Source: Paraspadella gotoi (lineage: Eukaryota; Chaetognatha). From it: a stretch of DNA of 64,000 bases. The translations under genes and the position numbers were made by a program. Numbering within the stretch: position 1 is the stretch's first letter; each line of letters begins with the position of its first letter. The notes beneath the pieces were generated by a model. That model was given only the letters and a program-made list of their open reading frames with translations. It ran no database searches and had not been told where the DNA came from. Positions 25,806 through 36,179 of this stretch are shown here, piece after piece. The stretch spans positions 18,569,581 to 18,633,580 of the forward strand of contig CM119264.1 of NCBI GenBank assembly GCA_051294375.1. The letters are read 5' to 3'.

Positions 25806-28000
25806 CCTTATTGCTTTTAAGATTTTTTTACGTTGATTTACTTTTCAGTTTGCTGGACTTGGCTCAGTTGCCTGTAAATTATAACCTGAATCGCTTCTTC
25901 GGACCGAGCGGAAATCCCTTTGTCCCGATAAAGCGAAATTTTTTGTTCTTGTAAAAGGAACCAACCTTTAAAGGGAGATGTTTTTGCGAAGGACGCGTAA
26001 GAAAACTTTCCGACTACAAAACTATTCGGTTGTATTCCAAACTAACTATTTTTAGGTCGCGGATTCCACTCGATAATTCACTTTGTCGGTCCATCGGTCC
26101 CACCCACAAAATCTTGTCGGTAAATCACTTAAATCATCTCAGAATATCGAATTAGAAAAATTATCAAAAAAGTTGTATATCCGTCCGTCCGTCCCCTCTT
26201 CAGCTTGTGGACCAATAACTGAGGAGTTGTTTCGGCGTATTGACCTGAAATTCTGTTTGTTGTGATTGAATTTTGTCGAATCGTCCGAGTGGAAATGGGG
26301 TTTAAAAAAAAACCAAATCATGTTTCACTATTAAAATTTTTGCTTTTTTCCCTTAATATGAAATGTGGATGCATGCTTGCAACAATAACAACTACTAATA
26401 CAATTATAACATCACCACATACACAATCACCACTACAACCCAATAACCACCCTCAAACTATAGAGTTTTCTAACCGTTTAATTTTTCTAAAACGTTTACG
26501 TGTTACCGTTTAAAATTGGTTAATTTAGAAACTTAGCTTAATTCAATGGTACAAATGTATAAAAAGAGGAAAAAAAAACCTTTTAATTCGAATCTTACAT
26601 ATACATATATAATTATATATTCAATAAAGATACTATATATAATGATATATATTGTAATATATATATATACATGTATATTTATACATATACAATGTACAAA
26701 GATCAAAGCGATTATGAGATTGATACTTTTTTTCAAATCGTTTTTAAGAGAATAAAAAGTCCCAATGCACTTTCATCAGCTCGTCTGAAAGTAGTTTAAA
26801 ATATTTTTTTTCATGTTTGATTGTTTCACGTCTGTTGCGTCAAAAAACTCATTTTTTTTTCTCATGGGGTTTTATTTAAATTTTTATTTTAAAAGTTGTT
26901 TTTCTTAAAATTTTTTTTTTCAATTGGTGGTATGAAAGAGGCATATCCCCTGATTCCTATTCACCTTCCTTTAATTTTTGATTAAACAATTATATGCCTA
27001 CTACTTTTTGGTTTAAACTGAGATACTTATCGTTAACTCAGCCTGAATTACTCATAATGGTGAGCCCTTCTCTCTTTTGTTTACTTCTTTGAAAAAATTT
27101 TTTTTTACACTTGCATAATGCTTTATGAACGAAAACTTCGTTTAGCCAAAATAAGAATGTTGTATGAAAATCTAAAATAAATTGTTCTCAATTTACTCTG
27201 TTAAAACAACATATGAAATATAAACATTTCCACTCTTTCACTGCGACTGGAAGTAAATCGCCACTCTCCCTCTGAGTAAAACCTATCTTGGAACAAATTT
27301 TTTACAACGCTGTCATGAAGGGTTACCATGATTTAGAAAATTGTTGAGTGAAAATAAAAGTAATTATCATGTTTTCAAAATTTTATATTGACAGTGAGTG
27401 GCAAAGTTCTTGTAAAAATTCGGGTTTCTTTTCCACCAACTTTTTTTAGATTCAATTTTTTTTTCTATTTTCAGTAAGTTTTCTGAAGGAATGAATAGAA
27501 TAATATTAATATATCTTCTGAAAGCCCTTTACAAATCTAAATAGAATGACGTACTTACAAATTGCTGTAGCATAAAATTTAACCGGCCAGCTTTAATTTA
27601 ATTAGGATACTAAAAATGAGACATCTTTTCCAAAAATCAATAACTGGAGGGAGTAAATTTAAGATTTTTATCAAATTTGTGATTGGCTATCTTAAATCTT
27701 CTTTTTTCAGGCTCTTTTCATGATACTTTTATAAATAATAATATTTTATGTTATAATAATTTGAACAGGTCATATATCTTAAAAAAAAGATTTAAAATTT
27801 TACATAATTTACTTTGACTCTCTAATTGAATTGAATTTTTATTAGAGCTTTCGTAAGTATATCATTCTCTTCATTTTTAAGGGCTTTCTGAGGATAGTAA
27901 TATTGTTAATATTTTAATAAATATTTGTTTAAAAAAGTCTAAAAGTTGAAAAAAAAGAATTTAAAAACAGTGAGTTGGAAAATGAAACCCGATTTTGCAA

Positions 28001-28170
28001 CATATAGCGATCATTCCTGTAGGCGTTGACTACGCTGCGCTATCGCTCCAAGCTTGGTAGGGCTCCGCGCGCCACGCTACCGGAGCTTTGGGGATCCGTG
28101 ATGGGCCTCGTACGATAATCTGTAGTGTAGTGATCTACTCATACGCTCGTGGCAGCCACCCTCGCCAACC
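28001..28170 (-). mobile_element. GC-rich insertion, possibly a SINE fragment
   Basis: Comparison of the three copies of this intron (near 950, 20690 and 27990) shows that only this copy has about 165 extra bases between TTTTGCAA and CTCCACTCATT. The insert is much more GC-rich than its surroundings. On the minus strand it carries an A-box-like TAGCGCAGCGTAGT, but I see no clear B box. The 3' edge has a run of T on the plus strand. The class is not certain. Confidence 0.55.
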
Positions 28171-28644
28171 TGTTTTTTTTTCTCCACTCATTGTTAAGGC
28201 ATATCTTAACTGATTAATATAAAAATGGAACACATAAATTACTTAAATATTTTCTATTCAACTAATTTTTAAAATCAATGAAATAACCACTGGTTTGCAA
28301 ATGACAGCGTTTTTTTACCGGCGCTTGTAAAATTGTCACCATGTAATTGGCGTTCAAATCTAAGGTGGGATGGACGGATGGACGGACATCGATTTTTTTG
28401 CATGATTTATTATAATTCGATTTTCTGACATGATTTAAGTGACTCACCGACAAAATTTTGGCGTGGGACCGATGTACCGACAAAGTGATTTATAGATCTG
28501 CTGGAGATTATAGATCTGCTGTAAGCAGATCCGGCTAAAAATTCACTTGTAAATCCCACAATGAATTGCTTAATACTTATTTACAAATTTCTGTGTATGT
28601 GTTGTCTCTTCAACAGTTAAAACTCAAACCAATTTTTTTTCCAG

Positions 28645-31600
28645 AGGTAAAGGTTTGTAAATATGTTGATGACAAAAATTGTGGACTTAACTGTTCCAAA
28701 TGTGAAATTCAATGCAAATCATGCGCGAAAGAACCAATACCGACATGCCCCGACTGTGAAGAAGTGATTACTATACCTTCTTCTGGCAAATGTGGTGGTT
28801 GTTGTCCAAAGTTTCAATGTGTAAAGAAACCGTGCCAAGTATATCCGCCAGTCTCATGTGACAACTGTTCCACCGTGGTTAGAGAAAAAGATAATTGCAA
28901 TTGTTCAAAGCCAGAGATCTGCCAGAGAAAGCAGTGCCCAATTGTAACGCCTGTAACTTGTGATCCATGCCACGAGGACTTATTAGTTGATGACGGAAAT
29001 GGATGTGGATGTAAAAAGCGAATTTGTCATAAAAAAGTTTGTCCTGCTATTGTCATTCCCAAATGTAATGCATGTGAGGAACCAACTGAAGAAAAAGATT
29101 CCTGTAATTGTTCCTCCTTTAAATGCGTTAGGAGGATCTGTCCCGTCTATCCAACTATAAGTTGTAATCAAAAGTGCGATAAACTTTCCAAAATTTTAGA
29201 TCCCTGCGGTTGTGAAAAACCTGTTTGTGAAGAGCACAAATGCGACCCAGTTGTTCGTCCTAATTGCACCGATTGTGAAACTGAAAAAATCGAAAATGAT
29301 ATTTGTGGATGTCCGAGAATAAAATGTGTACCAAAAGAATGCACTGTGTTTCCACCTCTTACTTGCGATAGCTGTTCAGACCTGGTAGAATCAAAAGACG
29401 ATTGCAATTGTCCTAAGCCTTCTCAATGTGTTAAAAGACTGTGCCCAACCAAAGCTCCAGTCGTTTGCACAGATTGTCAGACAAAGGAAGAAGTAGATGA
29501 TGGAAATGGCTGCGGATGTAAAATAGATAAATGTATTGACTACATATGCCCTAAATATCCGGATGTAAATTGTAGTACCTGCCAAGAAAAAAAAAATTAT
29601 ATCACAAAATGTGGTTGTTGGGAACCAAAATGTGAAAAAAAACTTTGTCCAACGTCACCGACTCCAACGTGCAATACTACTTGCAATAGCATCGAGTATC
29701 CTGCAGTGGACCAATGCGGCTGTGTTGGCCCTGCAGAGTGTAAGAAAAATCCATGTCCCACCCACGAAATCCCGACTTGTAATGATTGTCAGGTGCCTGA
29801 GGTTCAGGAATATGGTTCATGCGGATGTAAAAAGACAATTTGTGTTGATGCAGCATGTCCGATTTATCCAACAACCTCATGCACAATTTGCCAGAAGCCT
29901 AAAATTACACAAGACAATTGTGGGTGTTCCAAGGCAATTTGTGAAGATTTACCAGATCCTAACGAAGTAAAACCAACCTGCCGTCCATGCGAAACAGTAG
30001 CAGAATACAAAGACCAATGTGGATTTACACACTATTCTTGCCAAAAAGCAGTTTGTCCAAATATTGAAATAACGACATGTTCTCCTTGCCAAACATTGCA
30101 CACAAAAATAGATGATTGTAACTGCACCTATTTTGCGGAATGTGTTCAAAACGCGTGTCCAACAGAAACTCCCTTGGTTTGTAATTCATGTGAAGATAAA
30201 ATTGCTATTGGTGGTCACTGCGGATGTTTCACTCATACTTGTTCACGCAAACCCTGCCCTAATGAGCCGTCACCAAAATGTGGTGAATGTGAAACTTTGA
30301 AAGAAGTGAGAGATGATTGTAACTGCTCAAAACAGGTCTGCCAGGCTCACACTTGTCCTCCAATTTCAACCCCAGGATGCAATCTACCATGTGAAGAGTT
30401 ATTCATACCTAAAGATCGTTGCAATTGTGAAGTTGATGGTATTTGCATAAAAAAACCGTGTCCTACATCAGTGGCACCTACTTGTAATGAATGCCAAAAT
30501 TTAACAACAAAGCTTTCAGAACCATGTAATTGCCCGAAAGAGGTTTGTGAGGATTTGATTTGTCCAACTTACCCAATTCCTGATTGTTCTGAATGTGAAG
30601 GCCCGCAAACTGAAAAAGATAATTGTGGTTGCTCAAGACAAGTTTGCAAAAAAGTCGTTTATCCTATACCAACCCCTCCAGTATGTTCCACGTGTGAAAC
30701 TCTCAATAAAGTAACTGGTAACTGTGGTAAAATACAATATTTTTGTAGCAAATTGACTTGTCCCACTGTAAATATAACAGATTGTGGTCCTTGCAATGTT
30801 CTTACTCATAAAAAAACTGAATGTAACTGTACCATACCCGTTTGTGAAGCAAAGGTGTGTCCACCTACTATAGTTCCCCCAACTTGTCCCCCTTGTGAAG
30901 AGTTACATGAGACCAAAGAATGTGGTTGTTCAGTTTACAGTTGTAAACGATCAGAATGCTCTACTCCTACTGCTCCAACGTGTGACTTATGTCAAATACC
31001 GACAGAAAGGAGAGATCATTGTGGCTGTGAATATAAAGCATGTGATAAAAAGCCATGCCCTGTCACTCATACTCTTAACTGTACCGATTGTGAAAGAGTC
31101 AACACAAGTAGAACAGAATGCGGTTGCATTATTGAGAACTGTGTCAAGAAAGATTGTGTGCTTTATCAGGATCCAGAATGTGATAAAAATTGTGAATCAC
31201 TGCAAAAGCCAAAACCTGATGCTTGTGGATGCATAGGACCATCGTCATGTAAAAAAGTACCATGCCCAATTTATCCTTCACCCACATGCAATATTTGCCA
31301 AGAGCCAAAAGTTGAACTCACTGAACCTTGTGGTTGTAACAGAACAGTATGCAAGCGAAAAGCCTGTCCAACTTATCCTACGCCTACTTGCAACGATTGT
31401 CAACAAAGTGATGTTGTACAAGACGGTTGTGATTGTGATAAAATCACATGCGTGGATAAAATATTTCCCCCCATAGTAAAGCCAACTTGCGCCCCTTGTG
31501 AGGAATTAACGGAATATAAGGACCATTGCAACGTCACTCACTATGCGTGTAGAAGGGAAGTTTGTCCAGACATAACTTTACCGACGTGTACGCCTTGTCA

Positions 31601-32540
31601 AGAATTACGAACAAAAAACACTTCATGTGGATGCCTCTATTTTGCCGAGTGCGTTCCAAAACCTTGCGAGATTTTCCCAGTCCCTACTTGTAGTTCGTGT
31701 GAAGAGCCATACACGGACATGGTTGATTGTGGCTGTCCAATCATTAAGTGTAAAAGAAAGCCATGCGAGAACAGGCCCTCCCCAAATTGTACAGACTGTC
31801 AAGTTATCACGTCCAGTACAGATGAATGTGGATGTACAGAGCAGTTTTGCGAGAAACAAAAGTGCAAACCTTTGCCAACTGCACCGCCGACCTGCGGTGT
31901 TTGCGAAGTGGCGACTATAGAAAAGGACAAGTGCCAATGCGATGAATGGAAATGCGAGCGCGCGAAGTGCGCGACAACTGAGACGCCCGTTTGCGATTCC
32001 TTGTGTCAAGAAATTTTAACGGAAAAGGATGTTTGTGATTGCCCAACATCAAAATGTCGAGACAAAACTTGTCCTGATCCAGTTATGCCAAACTGCTCCC
32101 CATGCAAATCTGTCACAAATAGTACAAACCAGTGCGGTTGTTTGATTCTGGAATGCAAGATAAAAATTTGCCCCACCCCAATTCCAGTCAGCTGTTCAAC
32201 GTGTGAACAACCCGACACAGAACAAGATGTTTGTGGTTGTGATCAGAATACATGCAAGAAAAAAGTATGTCCGACTTTGCCCATTCCTACATGTCTGGAT
32301 TGTGAAGAGCCCGTTCTCGAGAAGGACGAATGCGGATGTAACAAATGGGTATGCCGCAAAGAAGAGTGCACCTACTTTCCCCTTCCAAACTGCACAAACT
32401 GCCAAGTTGGGCGACTCATTAAAGATAAATGCGGATGTCCAATCCCTGTTTGTGATAAGAAAACTTGCCCGCCTCCGTCTAACAAAACATGCCCATCCTG
32501 CGATGAACCTTTCACTGATTACGATGAATGCGGATGCGAG
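28645..32540 (+). CDS. Giant exon: 38 six-cysteine modules of the mucin-like glycoprotein
   Basis: A single open exon of 3896 bases. It begins after TTTTTTTTCCAG (phase 1, continuing the VWC-like exon) and ends at GAG|GTAGTT (phase 0). It encodes about 1298 residues made of a short lead (KVCKYVDDKNCGLNC) and 38 tandem modules of roughly 34 residues. The consensus is C1-P-x(4,6)-P-x-C2-x2-C3-x(8,11)-C4-x-C5-x(4,5)-C6-x3, for example CPTYPIPDCSECEGPQTEKD. Linkers are Pro/Thr/Lys/Glu-rich. There is no transmembrane segment. The modules resemble antistasin or VWC-like Cys-rich repeats in spacing, but I cannot assign them to a named family. Five modules have C2-x3-C3 (units 5, 10, 17, 25, 33) and three lack both C1 and C5 (units 13, 20, 28). 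The likely role is an extended, disulfide-stabilised extracellular rod in a secreted gel, adhesive or matrix protein. The in-frame ATG at 28566 lies in the intron and is not taken as the start. Confidence 0.85.
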
Positions 32541-32669
32541 GTAGTTTAGTGAAAGATAATATTTCAATAATAAATAATATTTTTTGTACCCATAATACAA
32601 GAGTAAATTTTAAACTTGGTTTTTTGTATATGTTAAACTTATATATTTAATATAAGTATTATTTGCATA

Positions 32670-32830
32670 CTTAGAGAATTGACAAAGTTTTTTGTTTGCA
32701 ACAAATTTTATTTATAGTTGAACAGAACATGTTTCGCACTTGTTTTACAAGTCTTCATCAGCGTTTTGACAGAATGGTTTAAAAATTTGTGCATAAGAAG
32801 TCTCACCACTTTGTTGGAAAACTTTTACCC

Positions 32831-32865
<35 letters not shown>

Positions 32866-33170
32866 TATGCCACAATTTTTAAAACCATTCTGTCAAAAAC
32901 GCTGATGAAGACTTGTAAAACAAGTCGAAACATGTCTGTTCAACTATAAATAAAATTCGTTGCAAACAAAAACTTTCTGTTCTCACCACTTTGTTGGAAA
33001 ACTTTTACCCATTCCTCTCTCTCTCTCATCTTCTCTCTCTCTCTCTCTTTATGCACAAATTTTAAACCATTCAAGTCAAAACGCTGATGAAAACTTGTAA
33101 AACAAGTCGAAAACAGTCTGTTCAAACTATAAATATAAAATTTGTTGCAAACAAAAACTTTGTCTATTCT
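32670..33170. repeat. Inverted-repeat element with internal (CT)n in the following intron
   Basis: Arms of about 110-130 bases (32670-32800 and 32865-32975) are inverted copies of each other around a (CT)n core. A second direct copy follows (about 32985-33170). The arms share GTTGAACAGA, CTGATGAAGACTTGT and ACAAGTCGAAACA. The equivalent intron after the gap (33584-33733) lacks the element. Confidence 0.7.
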
Positions 33171-33255
33171 CTAATTAATAGTAAGCAACGAAAAAGAAGG
33201 ATTACTTCGCAATATTTGCATACTAATAAATTCATTTTCATCCATAATCTCTCAG

Positions 33256-33468
33256 GAAAGAAAATGCAGAAAGAGGCCATGCGCCAACTCCAATCCGCCC
33301 GCCTGCACCGAGTGCCAGCTTCTCAAGGAGGAAGTCGTCGATTGGACTGCAAAGTCTCCAAATGCGTCAAAAAAGATTGCATCTCATGGCCGAAACCCAA
33401 CGTGCACCGAATGCCAAGAAAGATCTGTAGAATATACGACCCTTGCGGTTGTCCCAATGAAGTCTGCG
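33256..33468 (+). CDS. Exon with two more Cys modules, error-containing duplicate
   Basis: The same exon as 33734-33944, but with inserted bases (near 33286, 33395 and 33433) that break the frame. It sits before the 51-N gap and is an overlapping contig end, not a second exon. Its acceptor follows ATCTCTCAG and its donor is GCG|GTAAGT. Confidence 0.6.
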
Positions 33469-33532
33469 GTAAGTTGTTTACGTCTTTTGTTTTATTTTTT
33501 CGAGTGAAAGAAAATTTTAAGTCGCTCTTCTT

Positions 33533-33583
33533 NNNNNNNNNNNNNNNNNNNNNNNNNNNNNNNNNNNNNNNNNNNNNNNNNNN
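33533..33583. other. Assembly gap (51 N) at an unmerged overlap
   Basis: 51 N. The right flank (AAAGATAATATTTCAATAAT) repeats 32552 onward, about 1 kb upstream of the gap. Confidence 0.9.
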
Positions 33584-33733
33584 AAAGATAATATTTCAAT
33601 AATAAATAATATTTTTTGTACCAAAATAACAGAGTAAATTTAAAGCTGTTTTTTTTGTATATGTTAAACTTATATATTTATATTAAGTATTATTTGCATA
33701 CTAAAATAAATTCATTTTAATCCATAATCTCAG

Positions 33734-35082
33734 GAAAGAAAATGCAGAAAGAGGCCATGCGCAACTCAAACTCCGCCCGCCTGCACCGAATGCCAGCTTC
33801 TCAAGGAGGAAGTCGTCGATTGCGACTGCAAAGTCTCCAAATGCGTCAAAAAAGATTGCATCTCATGGCCGAAACCCAACTGCACCGAATGCCAAGAAAG
33901 ATCTGTAGAATACGACCCTTGCGGTTGTCCCAATGAAGTCTGCGGTAAGTTGTTTACGTCTTTTGTTTTATTTTTCGAGTGAAAGAAAATTTTAGTCCTT
34001 GATGTTGAAACGAGTTAATCTGATTCTATCATGGTCTTTGTCTTAATATGGCCTCCCTTTGTTTTTCCTTTATATAAAGTTTTATGTCCGAAGTCAGATA
34101 AAATAAAGGAGTATGAGTAAACCCGTAATTTATGCTTTCTTTCCCTTACCTCCTCTCAGTTCCCCTGACGTGTCCGACGCCAACGCTCCCTGCTTGCGGA
34201 GATTGTCAGACCCCGCAACAGATGGAAGGGATGTGCGGTTGCAAGATCAACTATTGCAAAGCGATGAACTACAGCGAGGAATGCATCATCAATGGCGTGA
34301 GCCACCCGATTGGCGCAACGTGGCCTAATCCTTTCGACCTCAAATGCGGCGTGTGCAAGTGCATCAAAGGCGACAAATGCATGGGCGCCAAAACCGAGTG
34401 TGAATCCCCATCGAAGAACTGTACCGTGACCTGCAAGAGCGGAGAGTGGTACTACCCACCAACGAAGGAAGAATGCGCTAACAGCTGCGGACCTTGCTGC
34501 GGAAAATGCGGACCGCGTGAGTTGCGAAAATGAGATACTATCTGTATCGAGATTTTCCTTTCATAGTGTTTTGATTTGAAAATTTTAATGAATCGTTACA
34601 TAATTAAAGATGTTAAAGGAATTAAAGGAAATTCCTTCAAATCTCTTTCTCAGCCAAGTGTAACGCTGAGGATGACTTCATCCCGGCCGACAAAACCGTC
34701 GGCCTCCTAAAGACCGTCAAGTCGAATCAAGGAAAGCGCGGCGTCGCCCAGATCAATTGCACCAACCGCGATCAGATTTTTGGCCTCAGGAGATGCTCCG
34801 GCGCTTGCGGCAAGTCTCAATTCGAGCACTGGACTCTCTTGCCGCACACCGACTGTAAATGCTGCAAGCCGACGGTGAGTGACGAGGTGTAGGATCGGAA
34901 AGTTACGATTGAGTTTTCATTTGCAAAGTCGCATTTTATTTTTTCAGAAAACGGAAGTGAAGACCGTGAAAATGTACTGTGAGGACGACACCACCTACAT
35001 TCAATCAGTGACAAATCCCACGGTTTGCGATTGCGTCATTTGCGACCAAGATTTTGGAGGAAAAAAGAGAGAGCTCAATTAA
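33734..35082 (+). CDS. Mucin/VWF-like glycoprotein, last Cys modules, VWC-like region and C-terminal cystine knot
   Basis: Four exons with agreeing phases: 33734-33944, 34160-34516, 34654-34874 and 34948-35082 (TAA stop). The first continues the module array with two units (CTECQLLKEEVVDCDCK; CTECQERSVEYDPCGC). The second has a last half-module (PACGDCQTPQQ), then a VWC-like segment (ECIINGVSHPIGATW, CKSGEWYYPP, CCGKCGP). The third and fourth form a CTCK domain: RCSGACGKSQFE, HTDCKCCKPT, VKMYCEDD and CDCVICD. This is the dimerisation knot found at the C-terminus of VWF, gel-forming mucins, norrin and SCO-spondin. It indicates a secreted protein that dimerises through its C-terminus and could multimerise through its N-terminal D assemblies. 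Codons are GC-rich at third positions, unlike the giant exon. Confidence 0.88.
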
Positions 35083-35159
35083 ATGAATAAGTCCGAATTA
35101 TTTTTGCGTAAACTTGTAAATTTTTTCATCTGATTTTGTATCCCTGATTTTTACTTTTT

Positions 35160-35165
35160 AATAAA
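35160..35165 (+). terminator. Poly(A) signal AATAAA
   Basis: A canonical AATAAA 78 bases after the stop codon of the mucin-like gene. A run of T follows at about 35180. Confidence 0.8.
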
Positions 35166-35714
35166 ATATAGTGATTGGATTTTTTTTTTTCAATTTGAAT
35201 GATTCTGCGTAAGTCATACAACAATCAGCCAGAATATTGGATTTTTGATAAAATCTCCTAATGCTTTGAAGAAACTGTGAGCATAATGCTTGCGTAGTTG
35301 AATAAACAAAAATAAATTCAACTCCTAAGAAAAAAAAAAGTCCGGTAATTTGGTATTCTATTTAATAAATACATAGTTCTTAATTCCATTTTAAGCAAAT
35401 TTTCCAGCAAAATTTCGCTTAATTCGTCGTCTATTTGAATCGTAATCTCGCATCCGACCTCAGATTCTCCGATTCCTCTTCCTCTTCTCTTTTCTCCTCC
35501 TCCTCCTCCTCCTCCTCCTCCTCCCTTCCTATCGGCCTTCTACTCCCCTCCCTTTTCTTTCCCTATTTCCATTGACAAAATCAAAAAAGTGAATAAGAAA
35601 ATAACTTTACCATGAAGTGACGTTTCGATTTTTATAATCAAAACCAAAAACCTTGTGGACAACTTTTTATTTGATTTTTTTGGGGGGATGACCTTCCATA
35701 ATAGGCTGTCTACA
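35166..35714. other. Intergenic spacer
   Basis: AT-rich, with a (TCC)n tract at about 35495-35523. It separates the mucin-like gene from the next plus-strand gene and probably contains that gene's 5' flank. I see no clear TATA or initiator. Confidence 0.5.
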
Positions 35715-36179
35715 ATGGCCTTTGAGTCGGACAGAACGTCGTGCAAAATCCCTCTTCATCCGGGCAGAAGATCATTAGCGAGCATTCGATCGGAAAAGCT
35801 ATCCATCTTCCTTCTCGTCGTCGTCTTTTCTTTCTCTTTGGCGTCGGAATCGGCGACGGCGTCGCCAAAGTCGACGAAGAAAGTAGACGTTTCGACGCCG
35901 TCCGATGACTTCGTCCCTCTGGAGATTAAAGGGAGAATGAAAAATATTAAAAACAAAGAATTGCTTAAATCTATGACGACGACAACCTCGTCGACGATGG
36001 CAACAACGACGACGAGGACCGAAACGTTCGATTTAGATTCACCCGATCGCGAGGGAAAAGCGGAGGCGATCACGGAGAGACCGCAGAGAGAAAAGAAGAC
36101 CCACGGTTCGATAAAGGACGATCGGTTGTTTCAACGCAAAGACCGAACTCCTGAAGAACTTCCTTTCTCGATGGAGCAA
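35715..36179 (+). CDS. First exon of a Thr-rich secreted or membrane protein
   Basis: From ATG 35715 a 155-codon open exon runs to CAA|GTGAGT. After about 30 basic and polar residues there is a hydrophobic stretch (LSIFLLVVVFSFSLASES) that would act as a signal sequence or type II anchor. It is followed by Lys/Ser-rich sequence, a short Thr-rich run (MTTTTSSTMATTTT, potential O-glycosylation) and charged sequence. An alternative ATG at 35655 in the same frame adds 20 residues. I propose that it is the 5' exon of the Ig-CAP gene downstream, because the strand is the same, no other start is visible and no terminator intervenes. The join is not proven. Confidence 0.5.

Larger units (their letters stand above)
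22411..28644 (+). other. 6.2-kb intron with composite repeats
   Basis: Most complete copy of the intron preceding the giant exon. In order it holds: a CCTGACCGGGCGAAGCCGGGTCAGG hairpin near 22507-22532 followed by a degenerate CGTC array; several (CT)n cassettes with an ATTATCGCCATTTATTCCGCGC motif (23.2-25.5 kb); a roughly 22-28 bp minisatellite built on GCATCAATATTTGGTTATCATC (25.56-25.80 kb); AT-rich DNA; and a GC-rich insertion at about 28001-28170. No exons are visible. Confidence 0.7.

Noticed and set aside
28566-28644. ATG 28566 as the start of a 1327-residue single-exon gene ending at 32549
   Set aside because: The residues before 28645 have no signal peptide. A strong acceptor lies at 28644, its phase fits the preceding VWC-like exon, and the apparent stop lies just after a GAG|GTAGTT donor that leads in phase to two further modules.
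28645-32540. A tandem array of antistasin or EGF domains
   Set aside because: Six cysteines with a C-x2-C and C-x-C recall antistasin-type spacing, but the glycine and aspartate signature is present only in a few units (DDGNGCGC), and EGF spacing does not fit. Left as unassigned Cys modules.
33087-33602. 171-codon frame across the inverted repeat and exon duplicate
   Set aside because: The frame through the exon part is shifted relative to the Cys-module frame and includes N. The intact copy at 33734-33944 shows the true frame.
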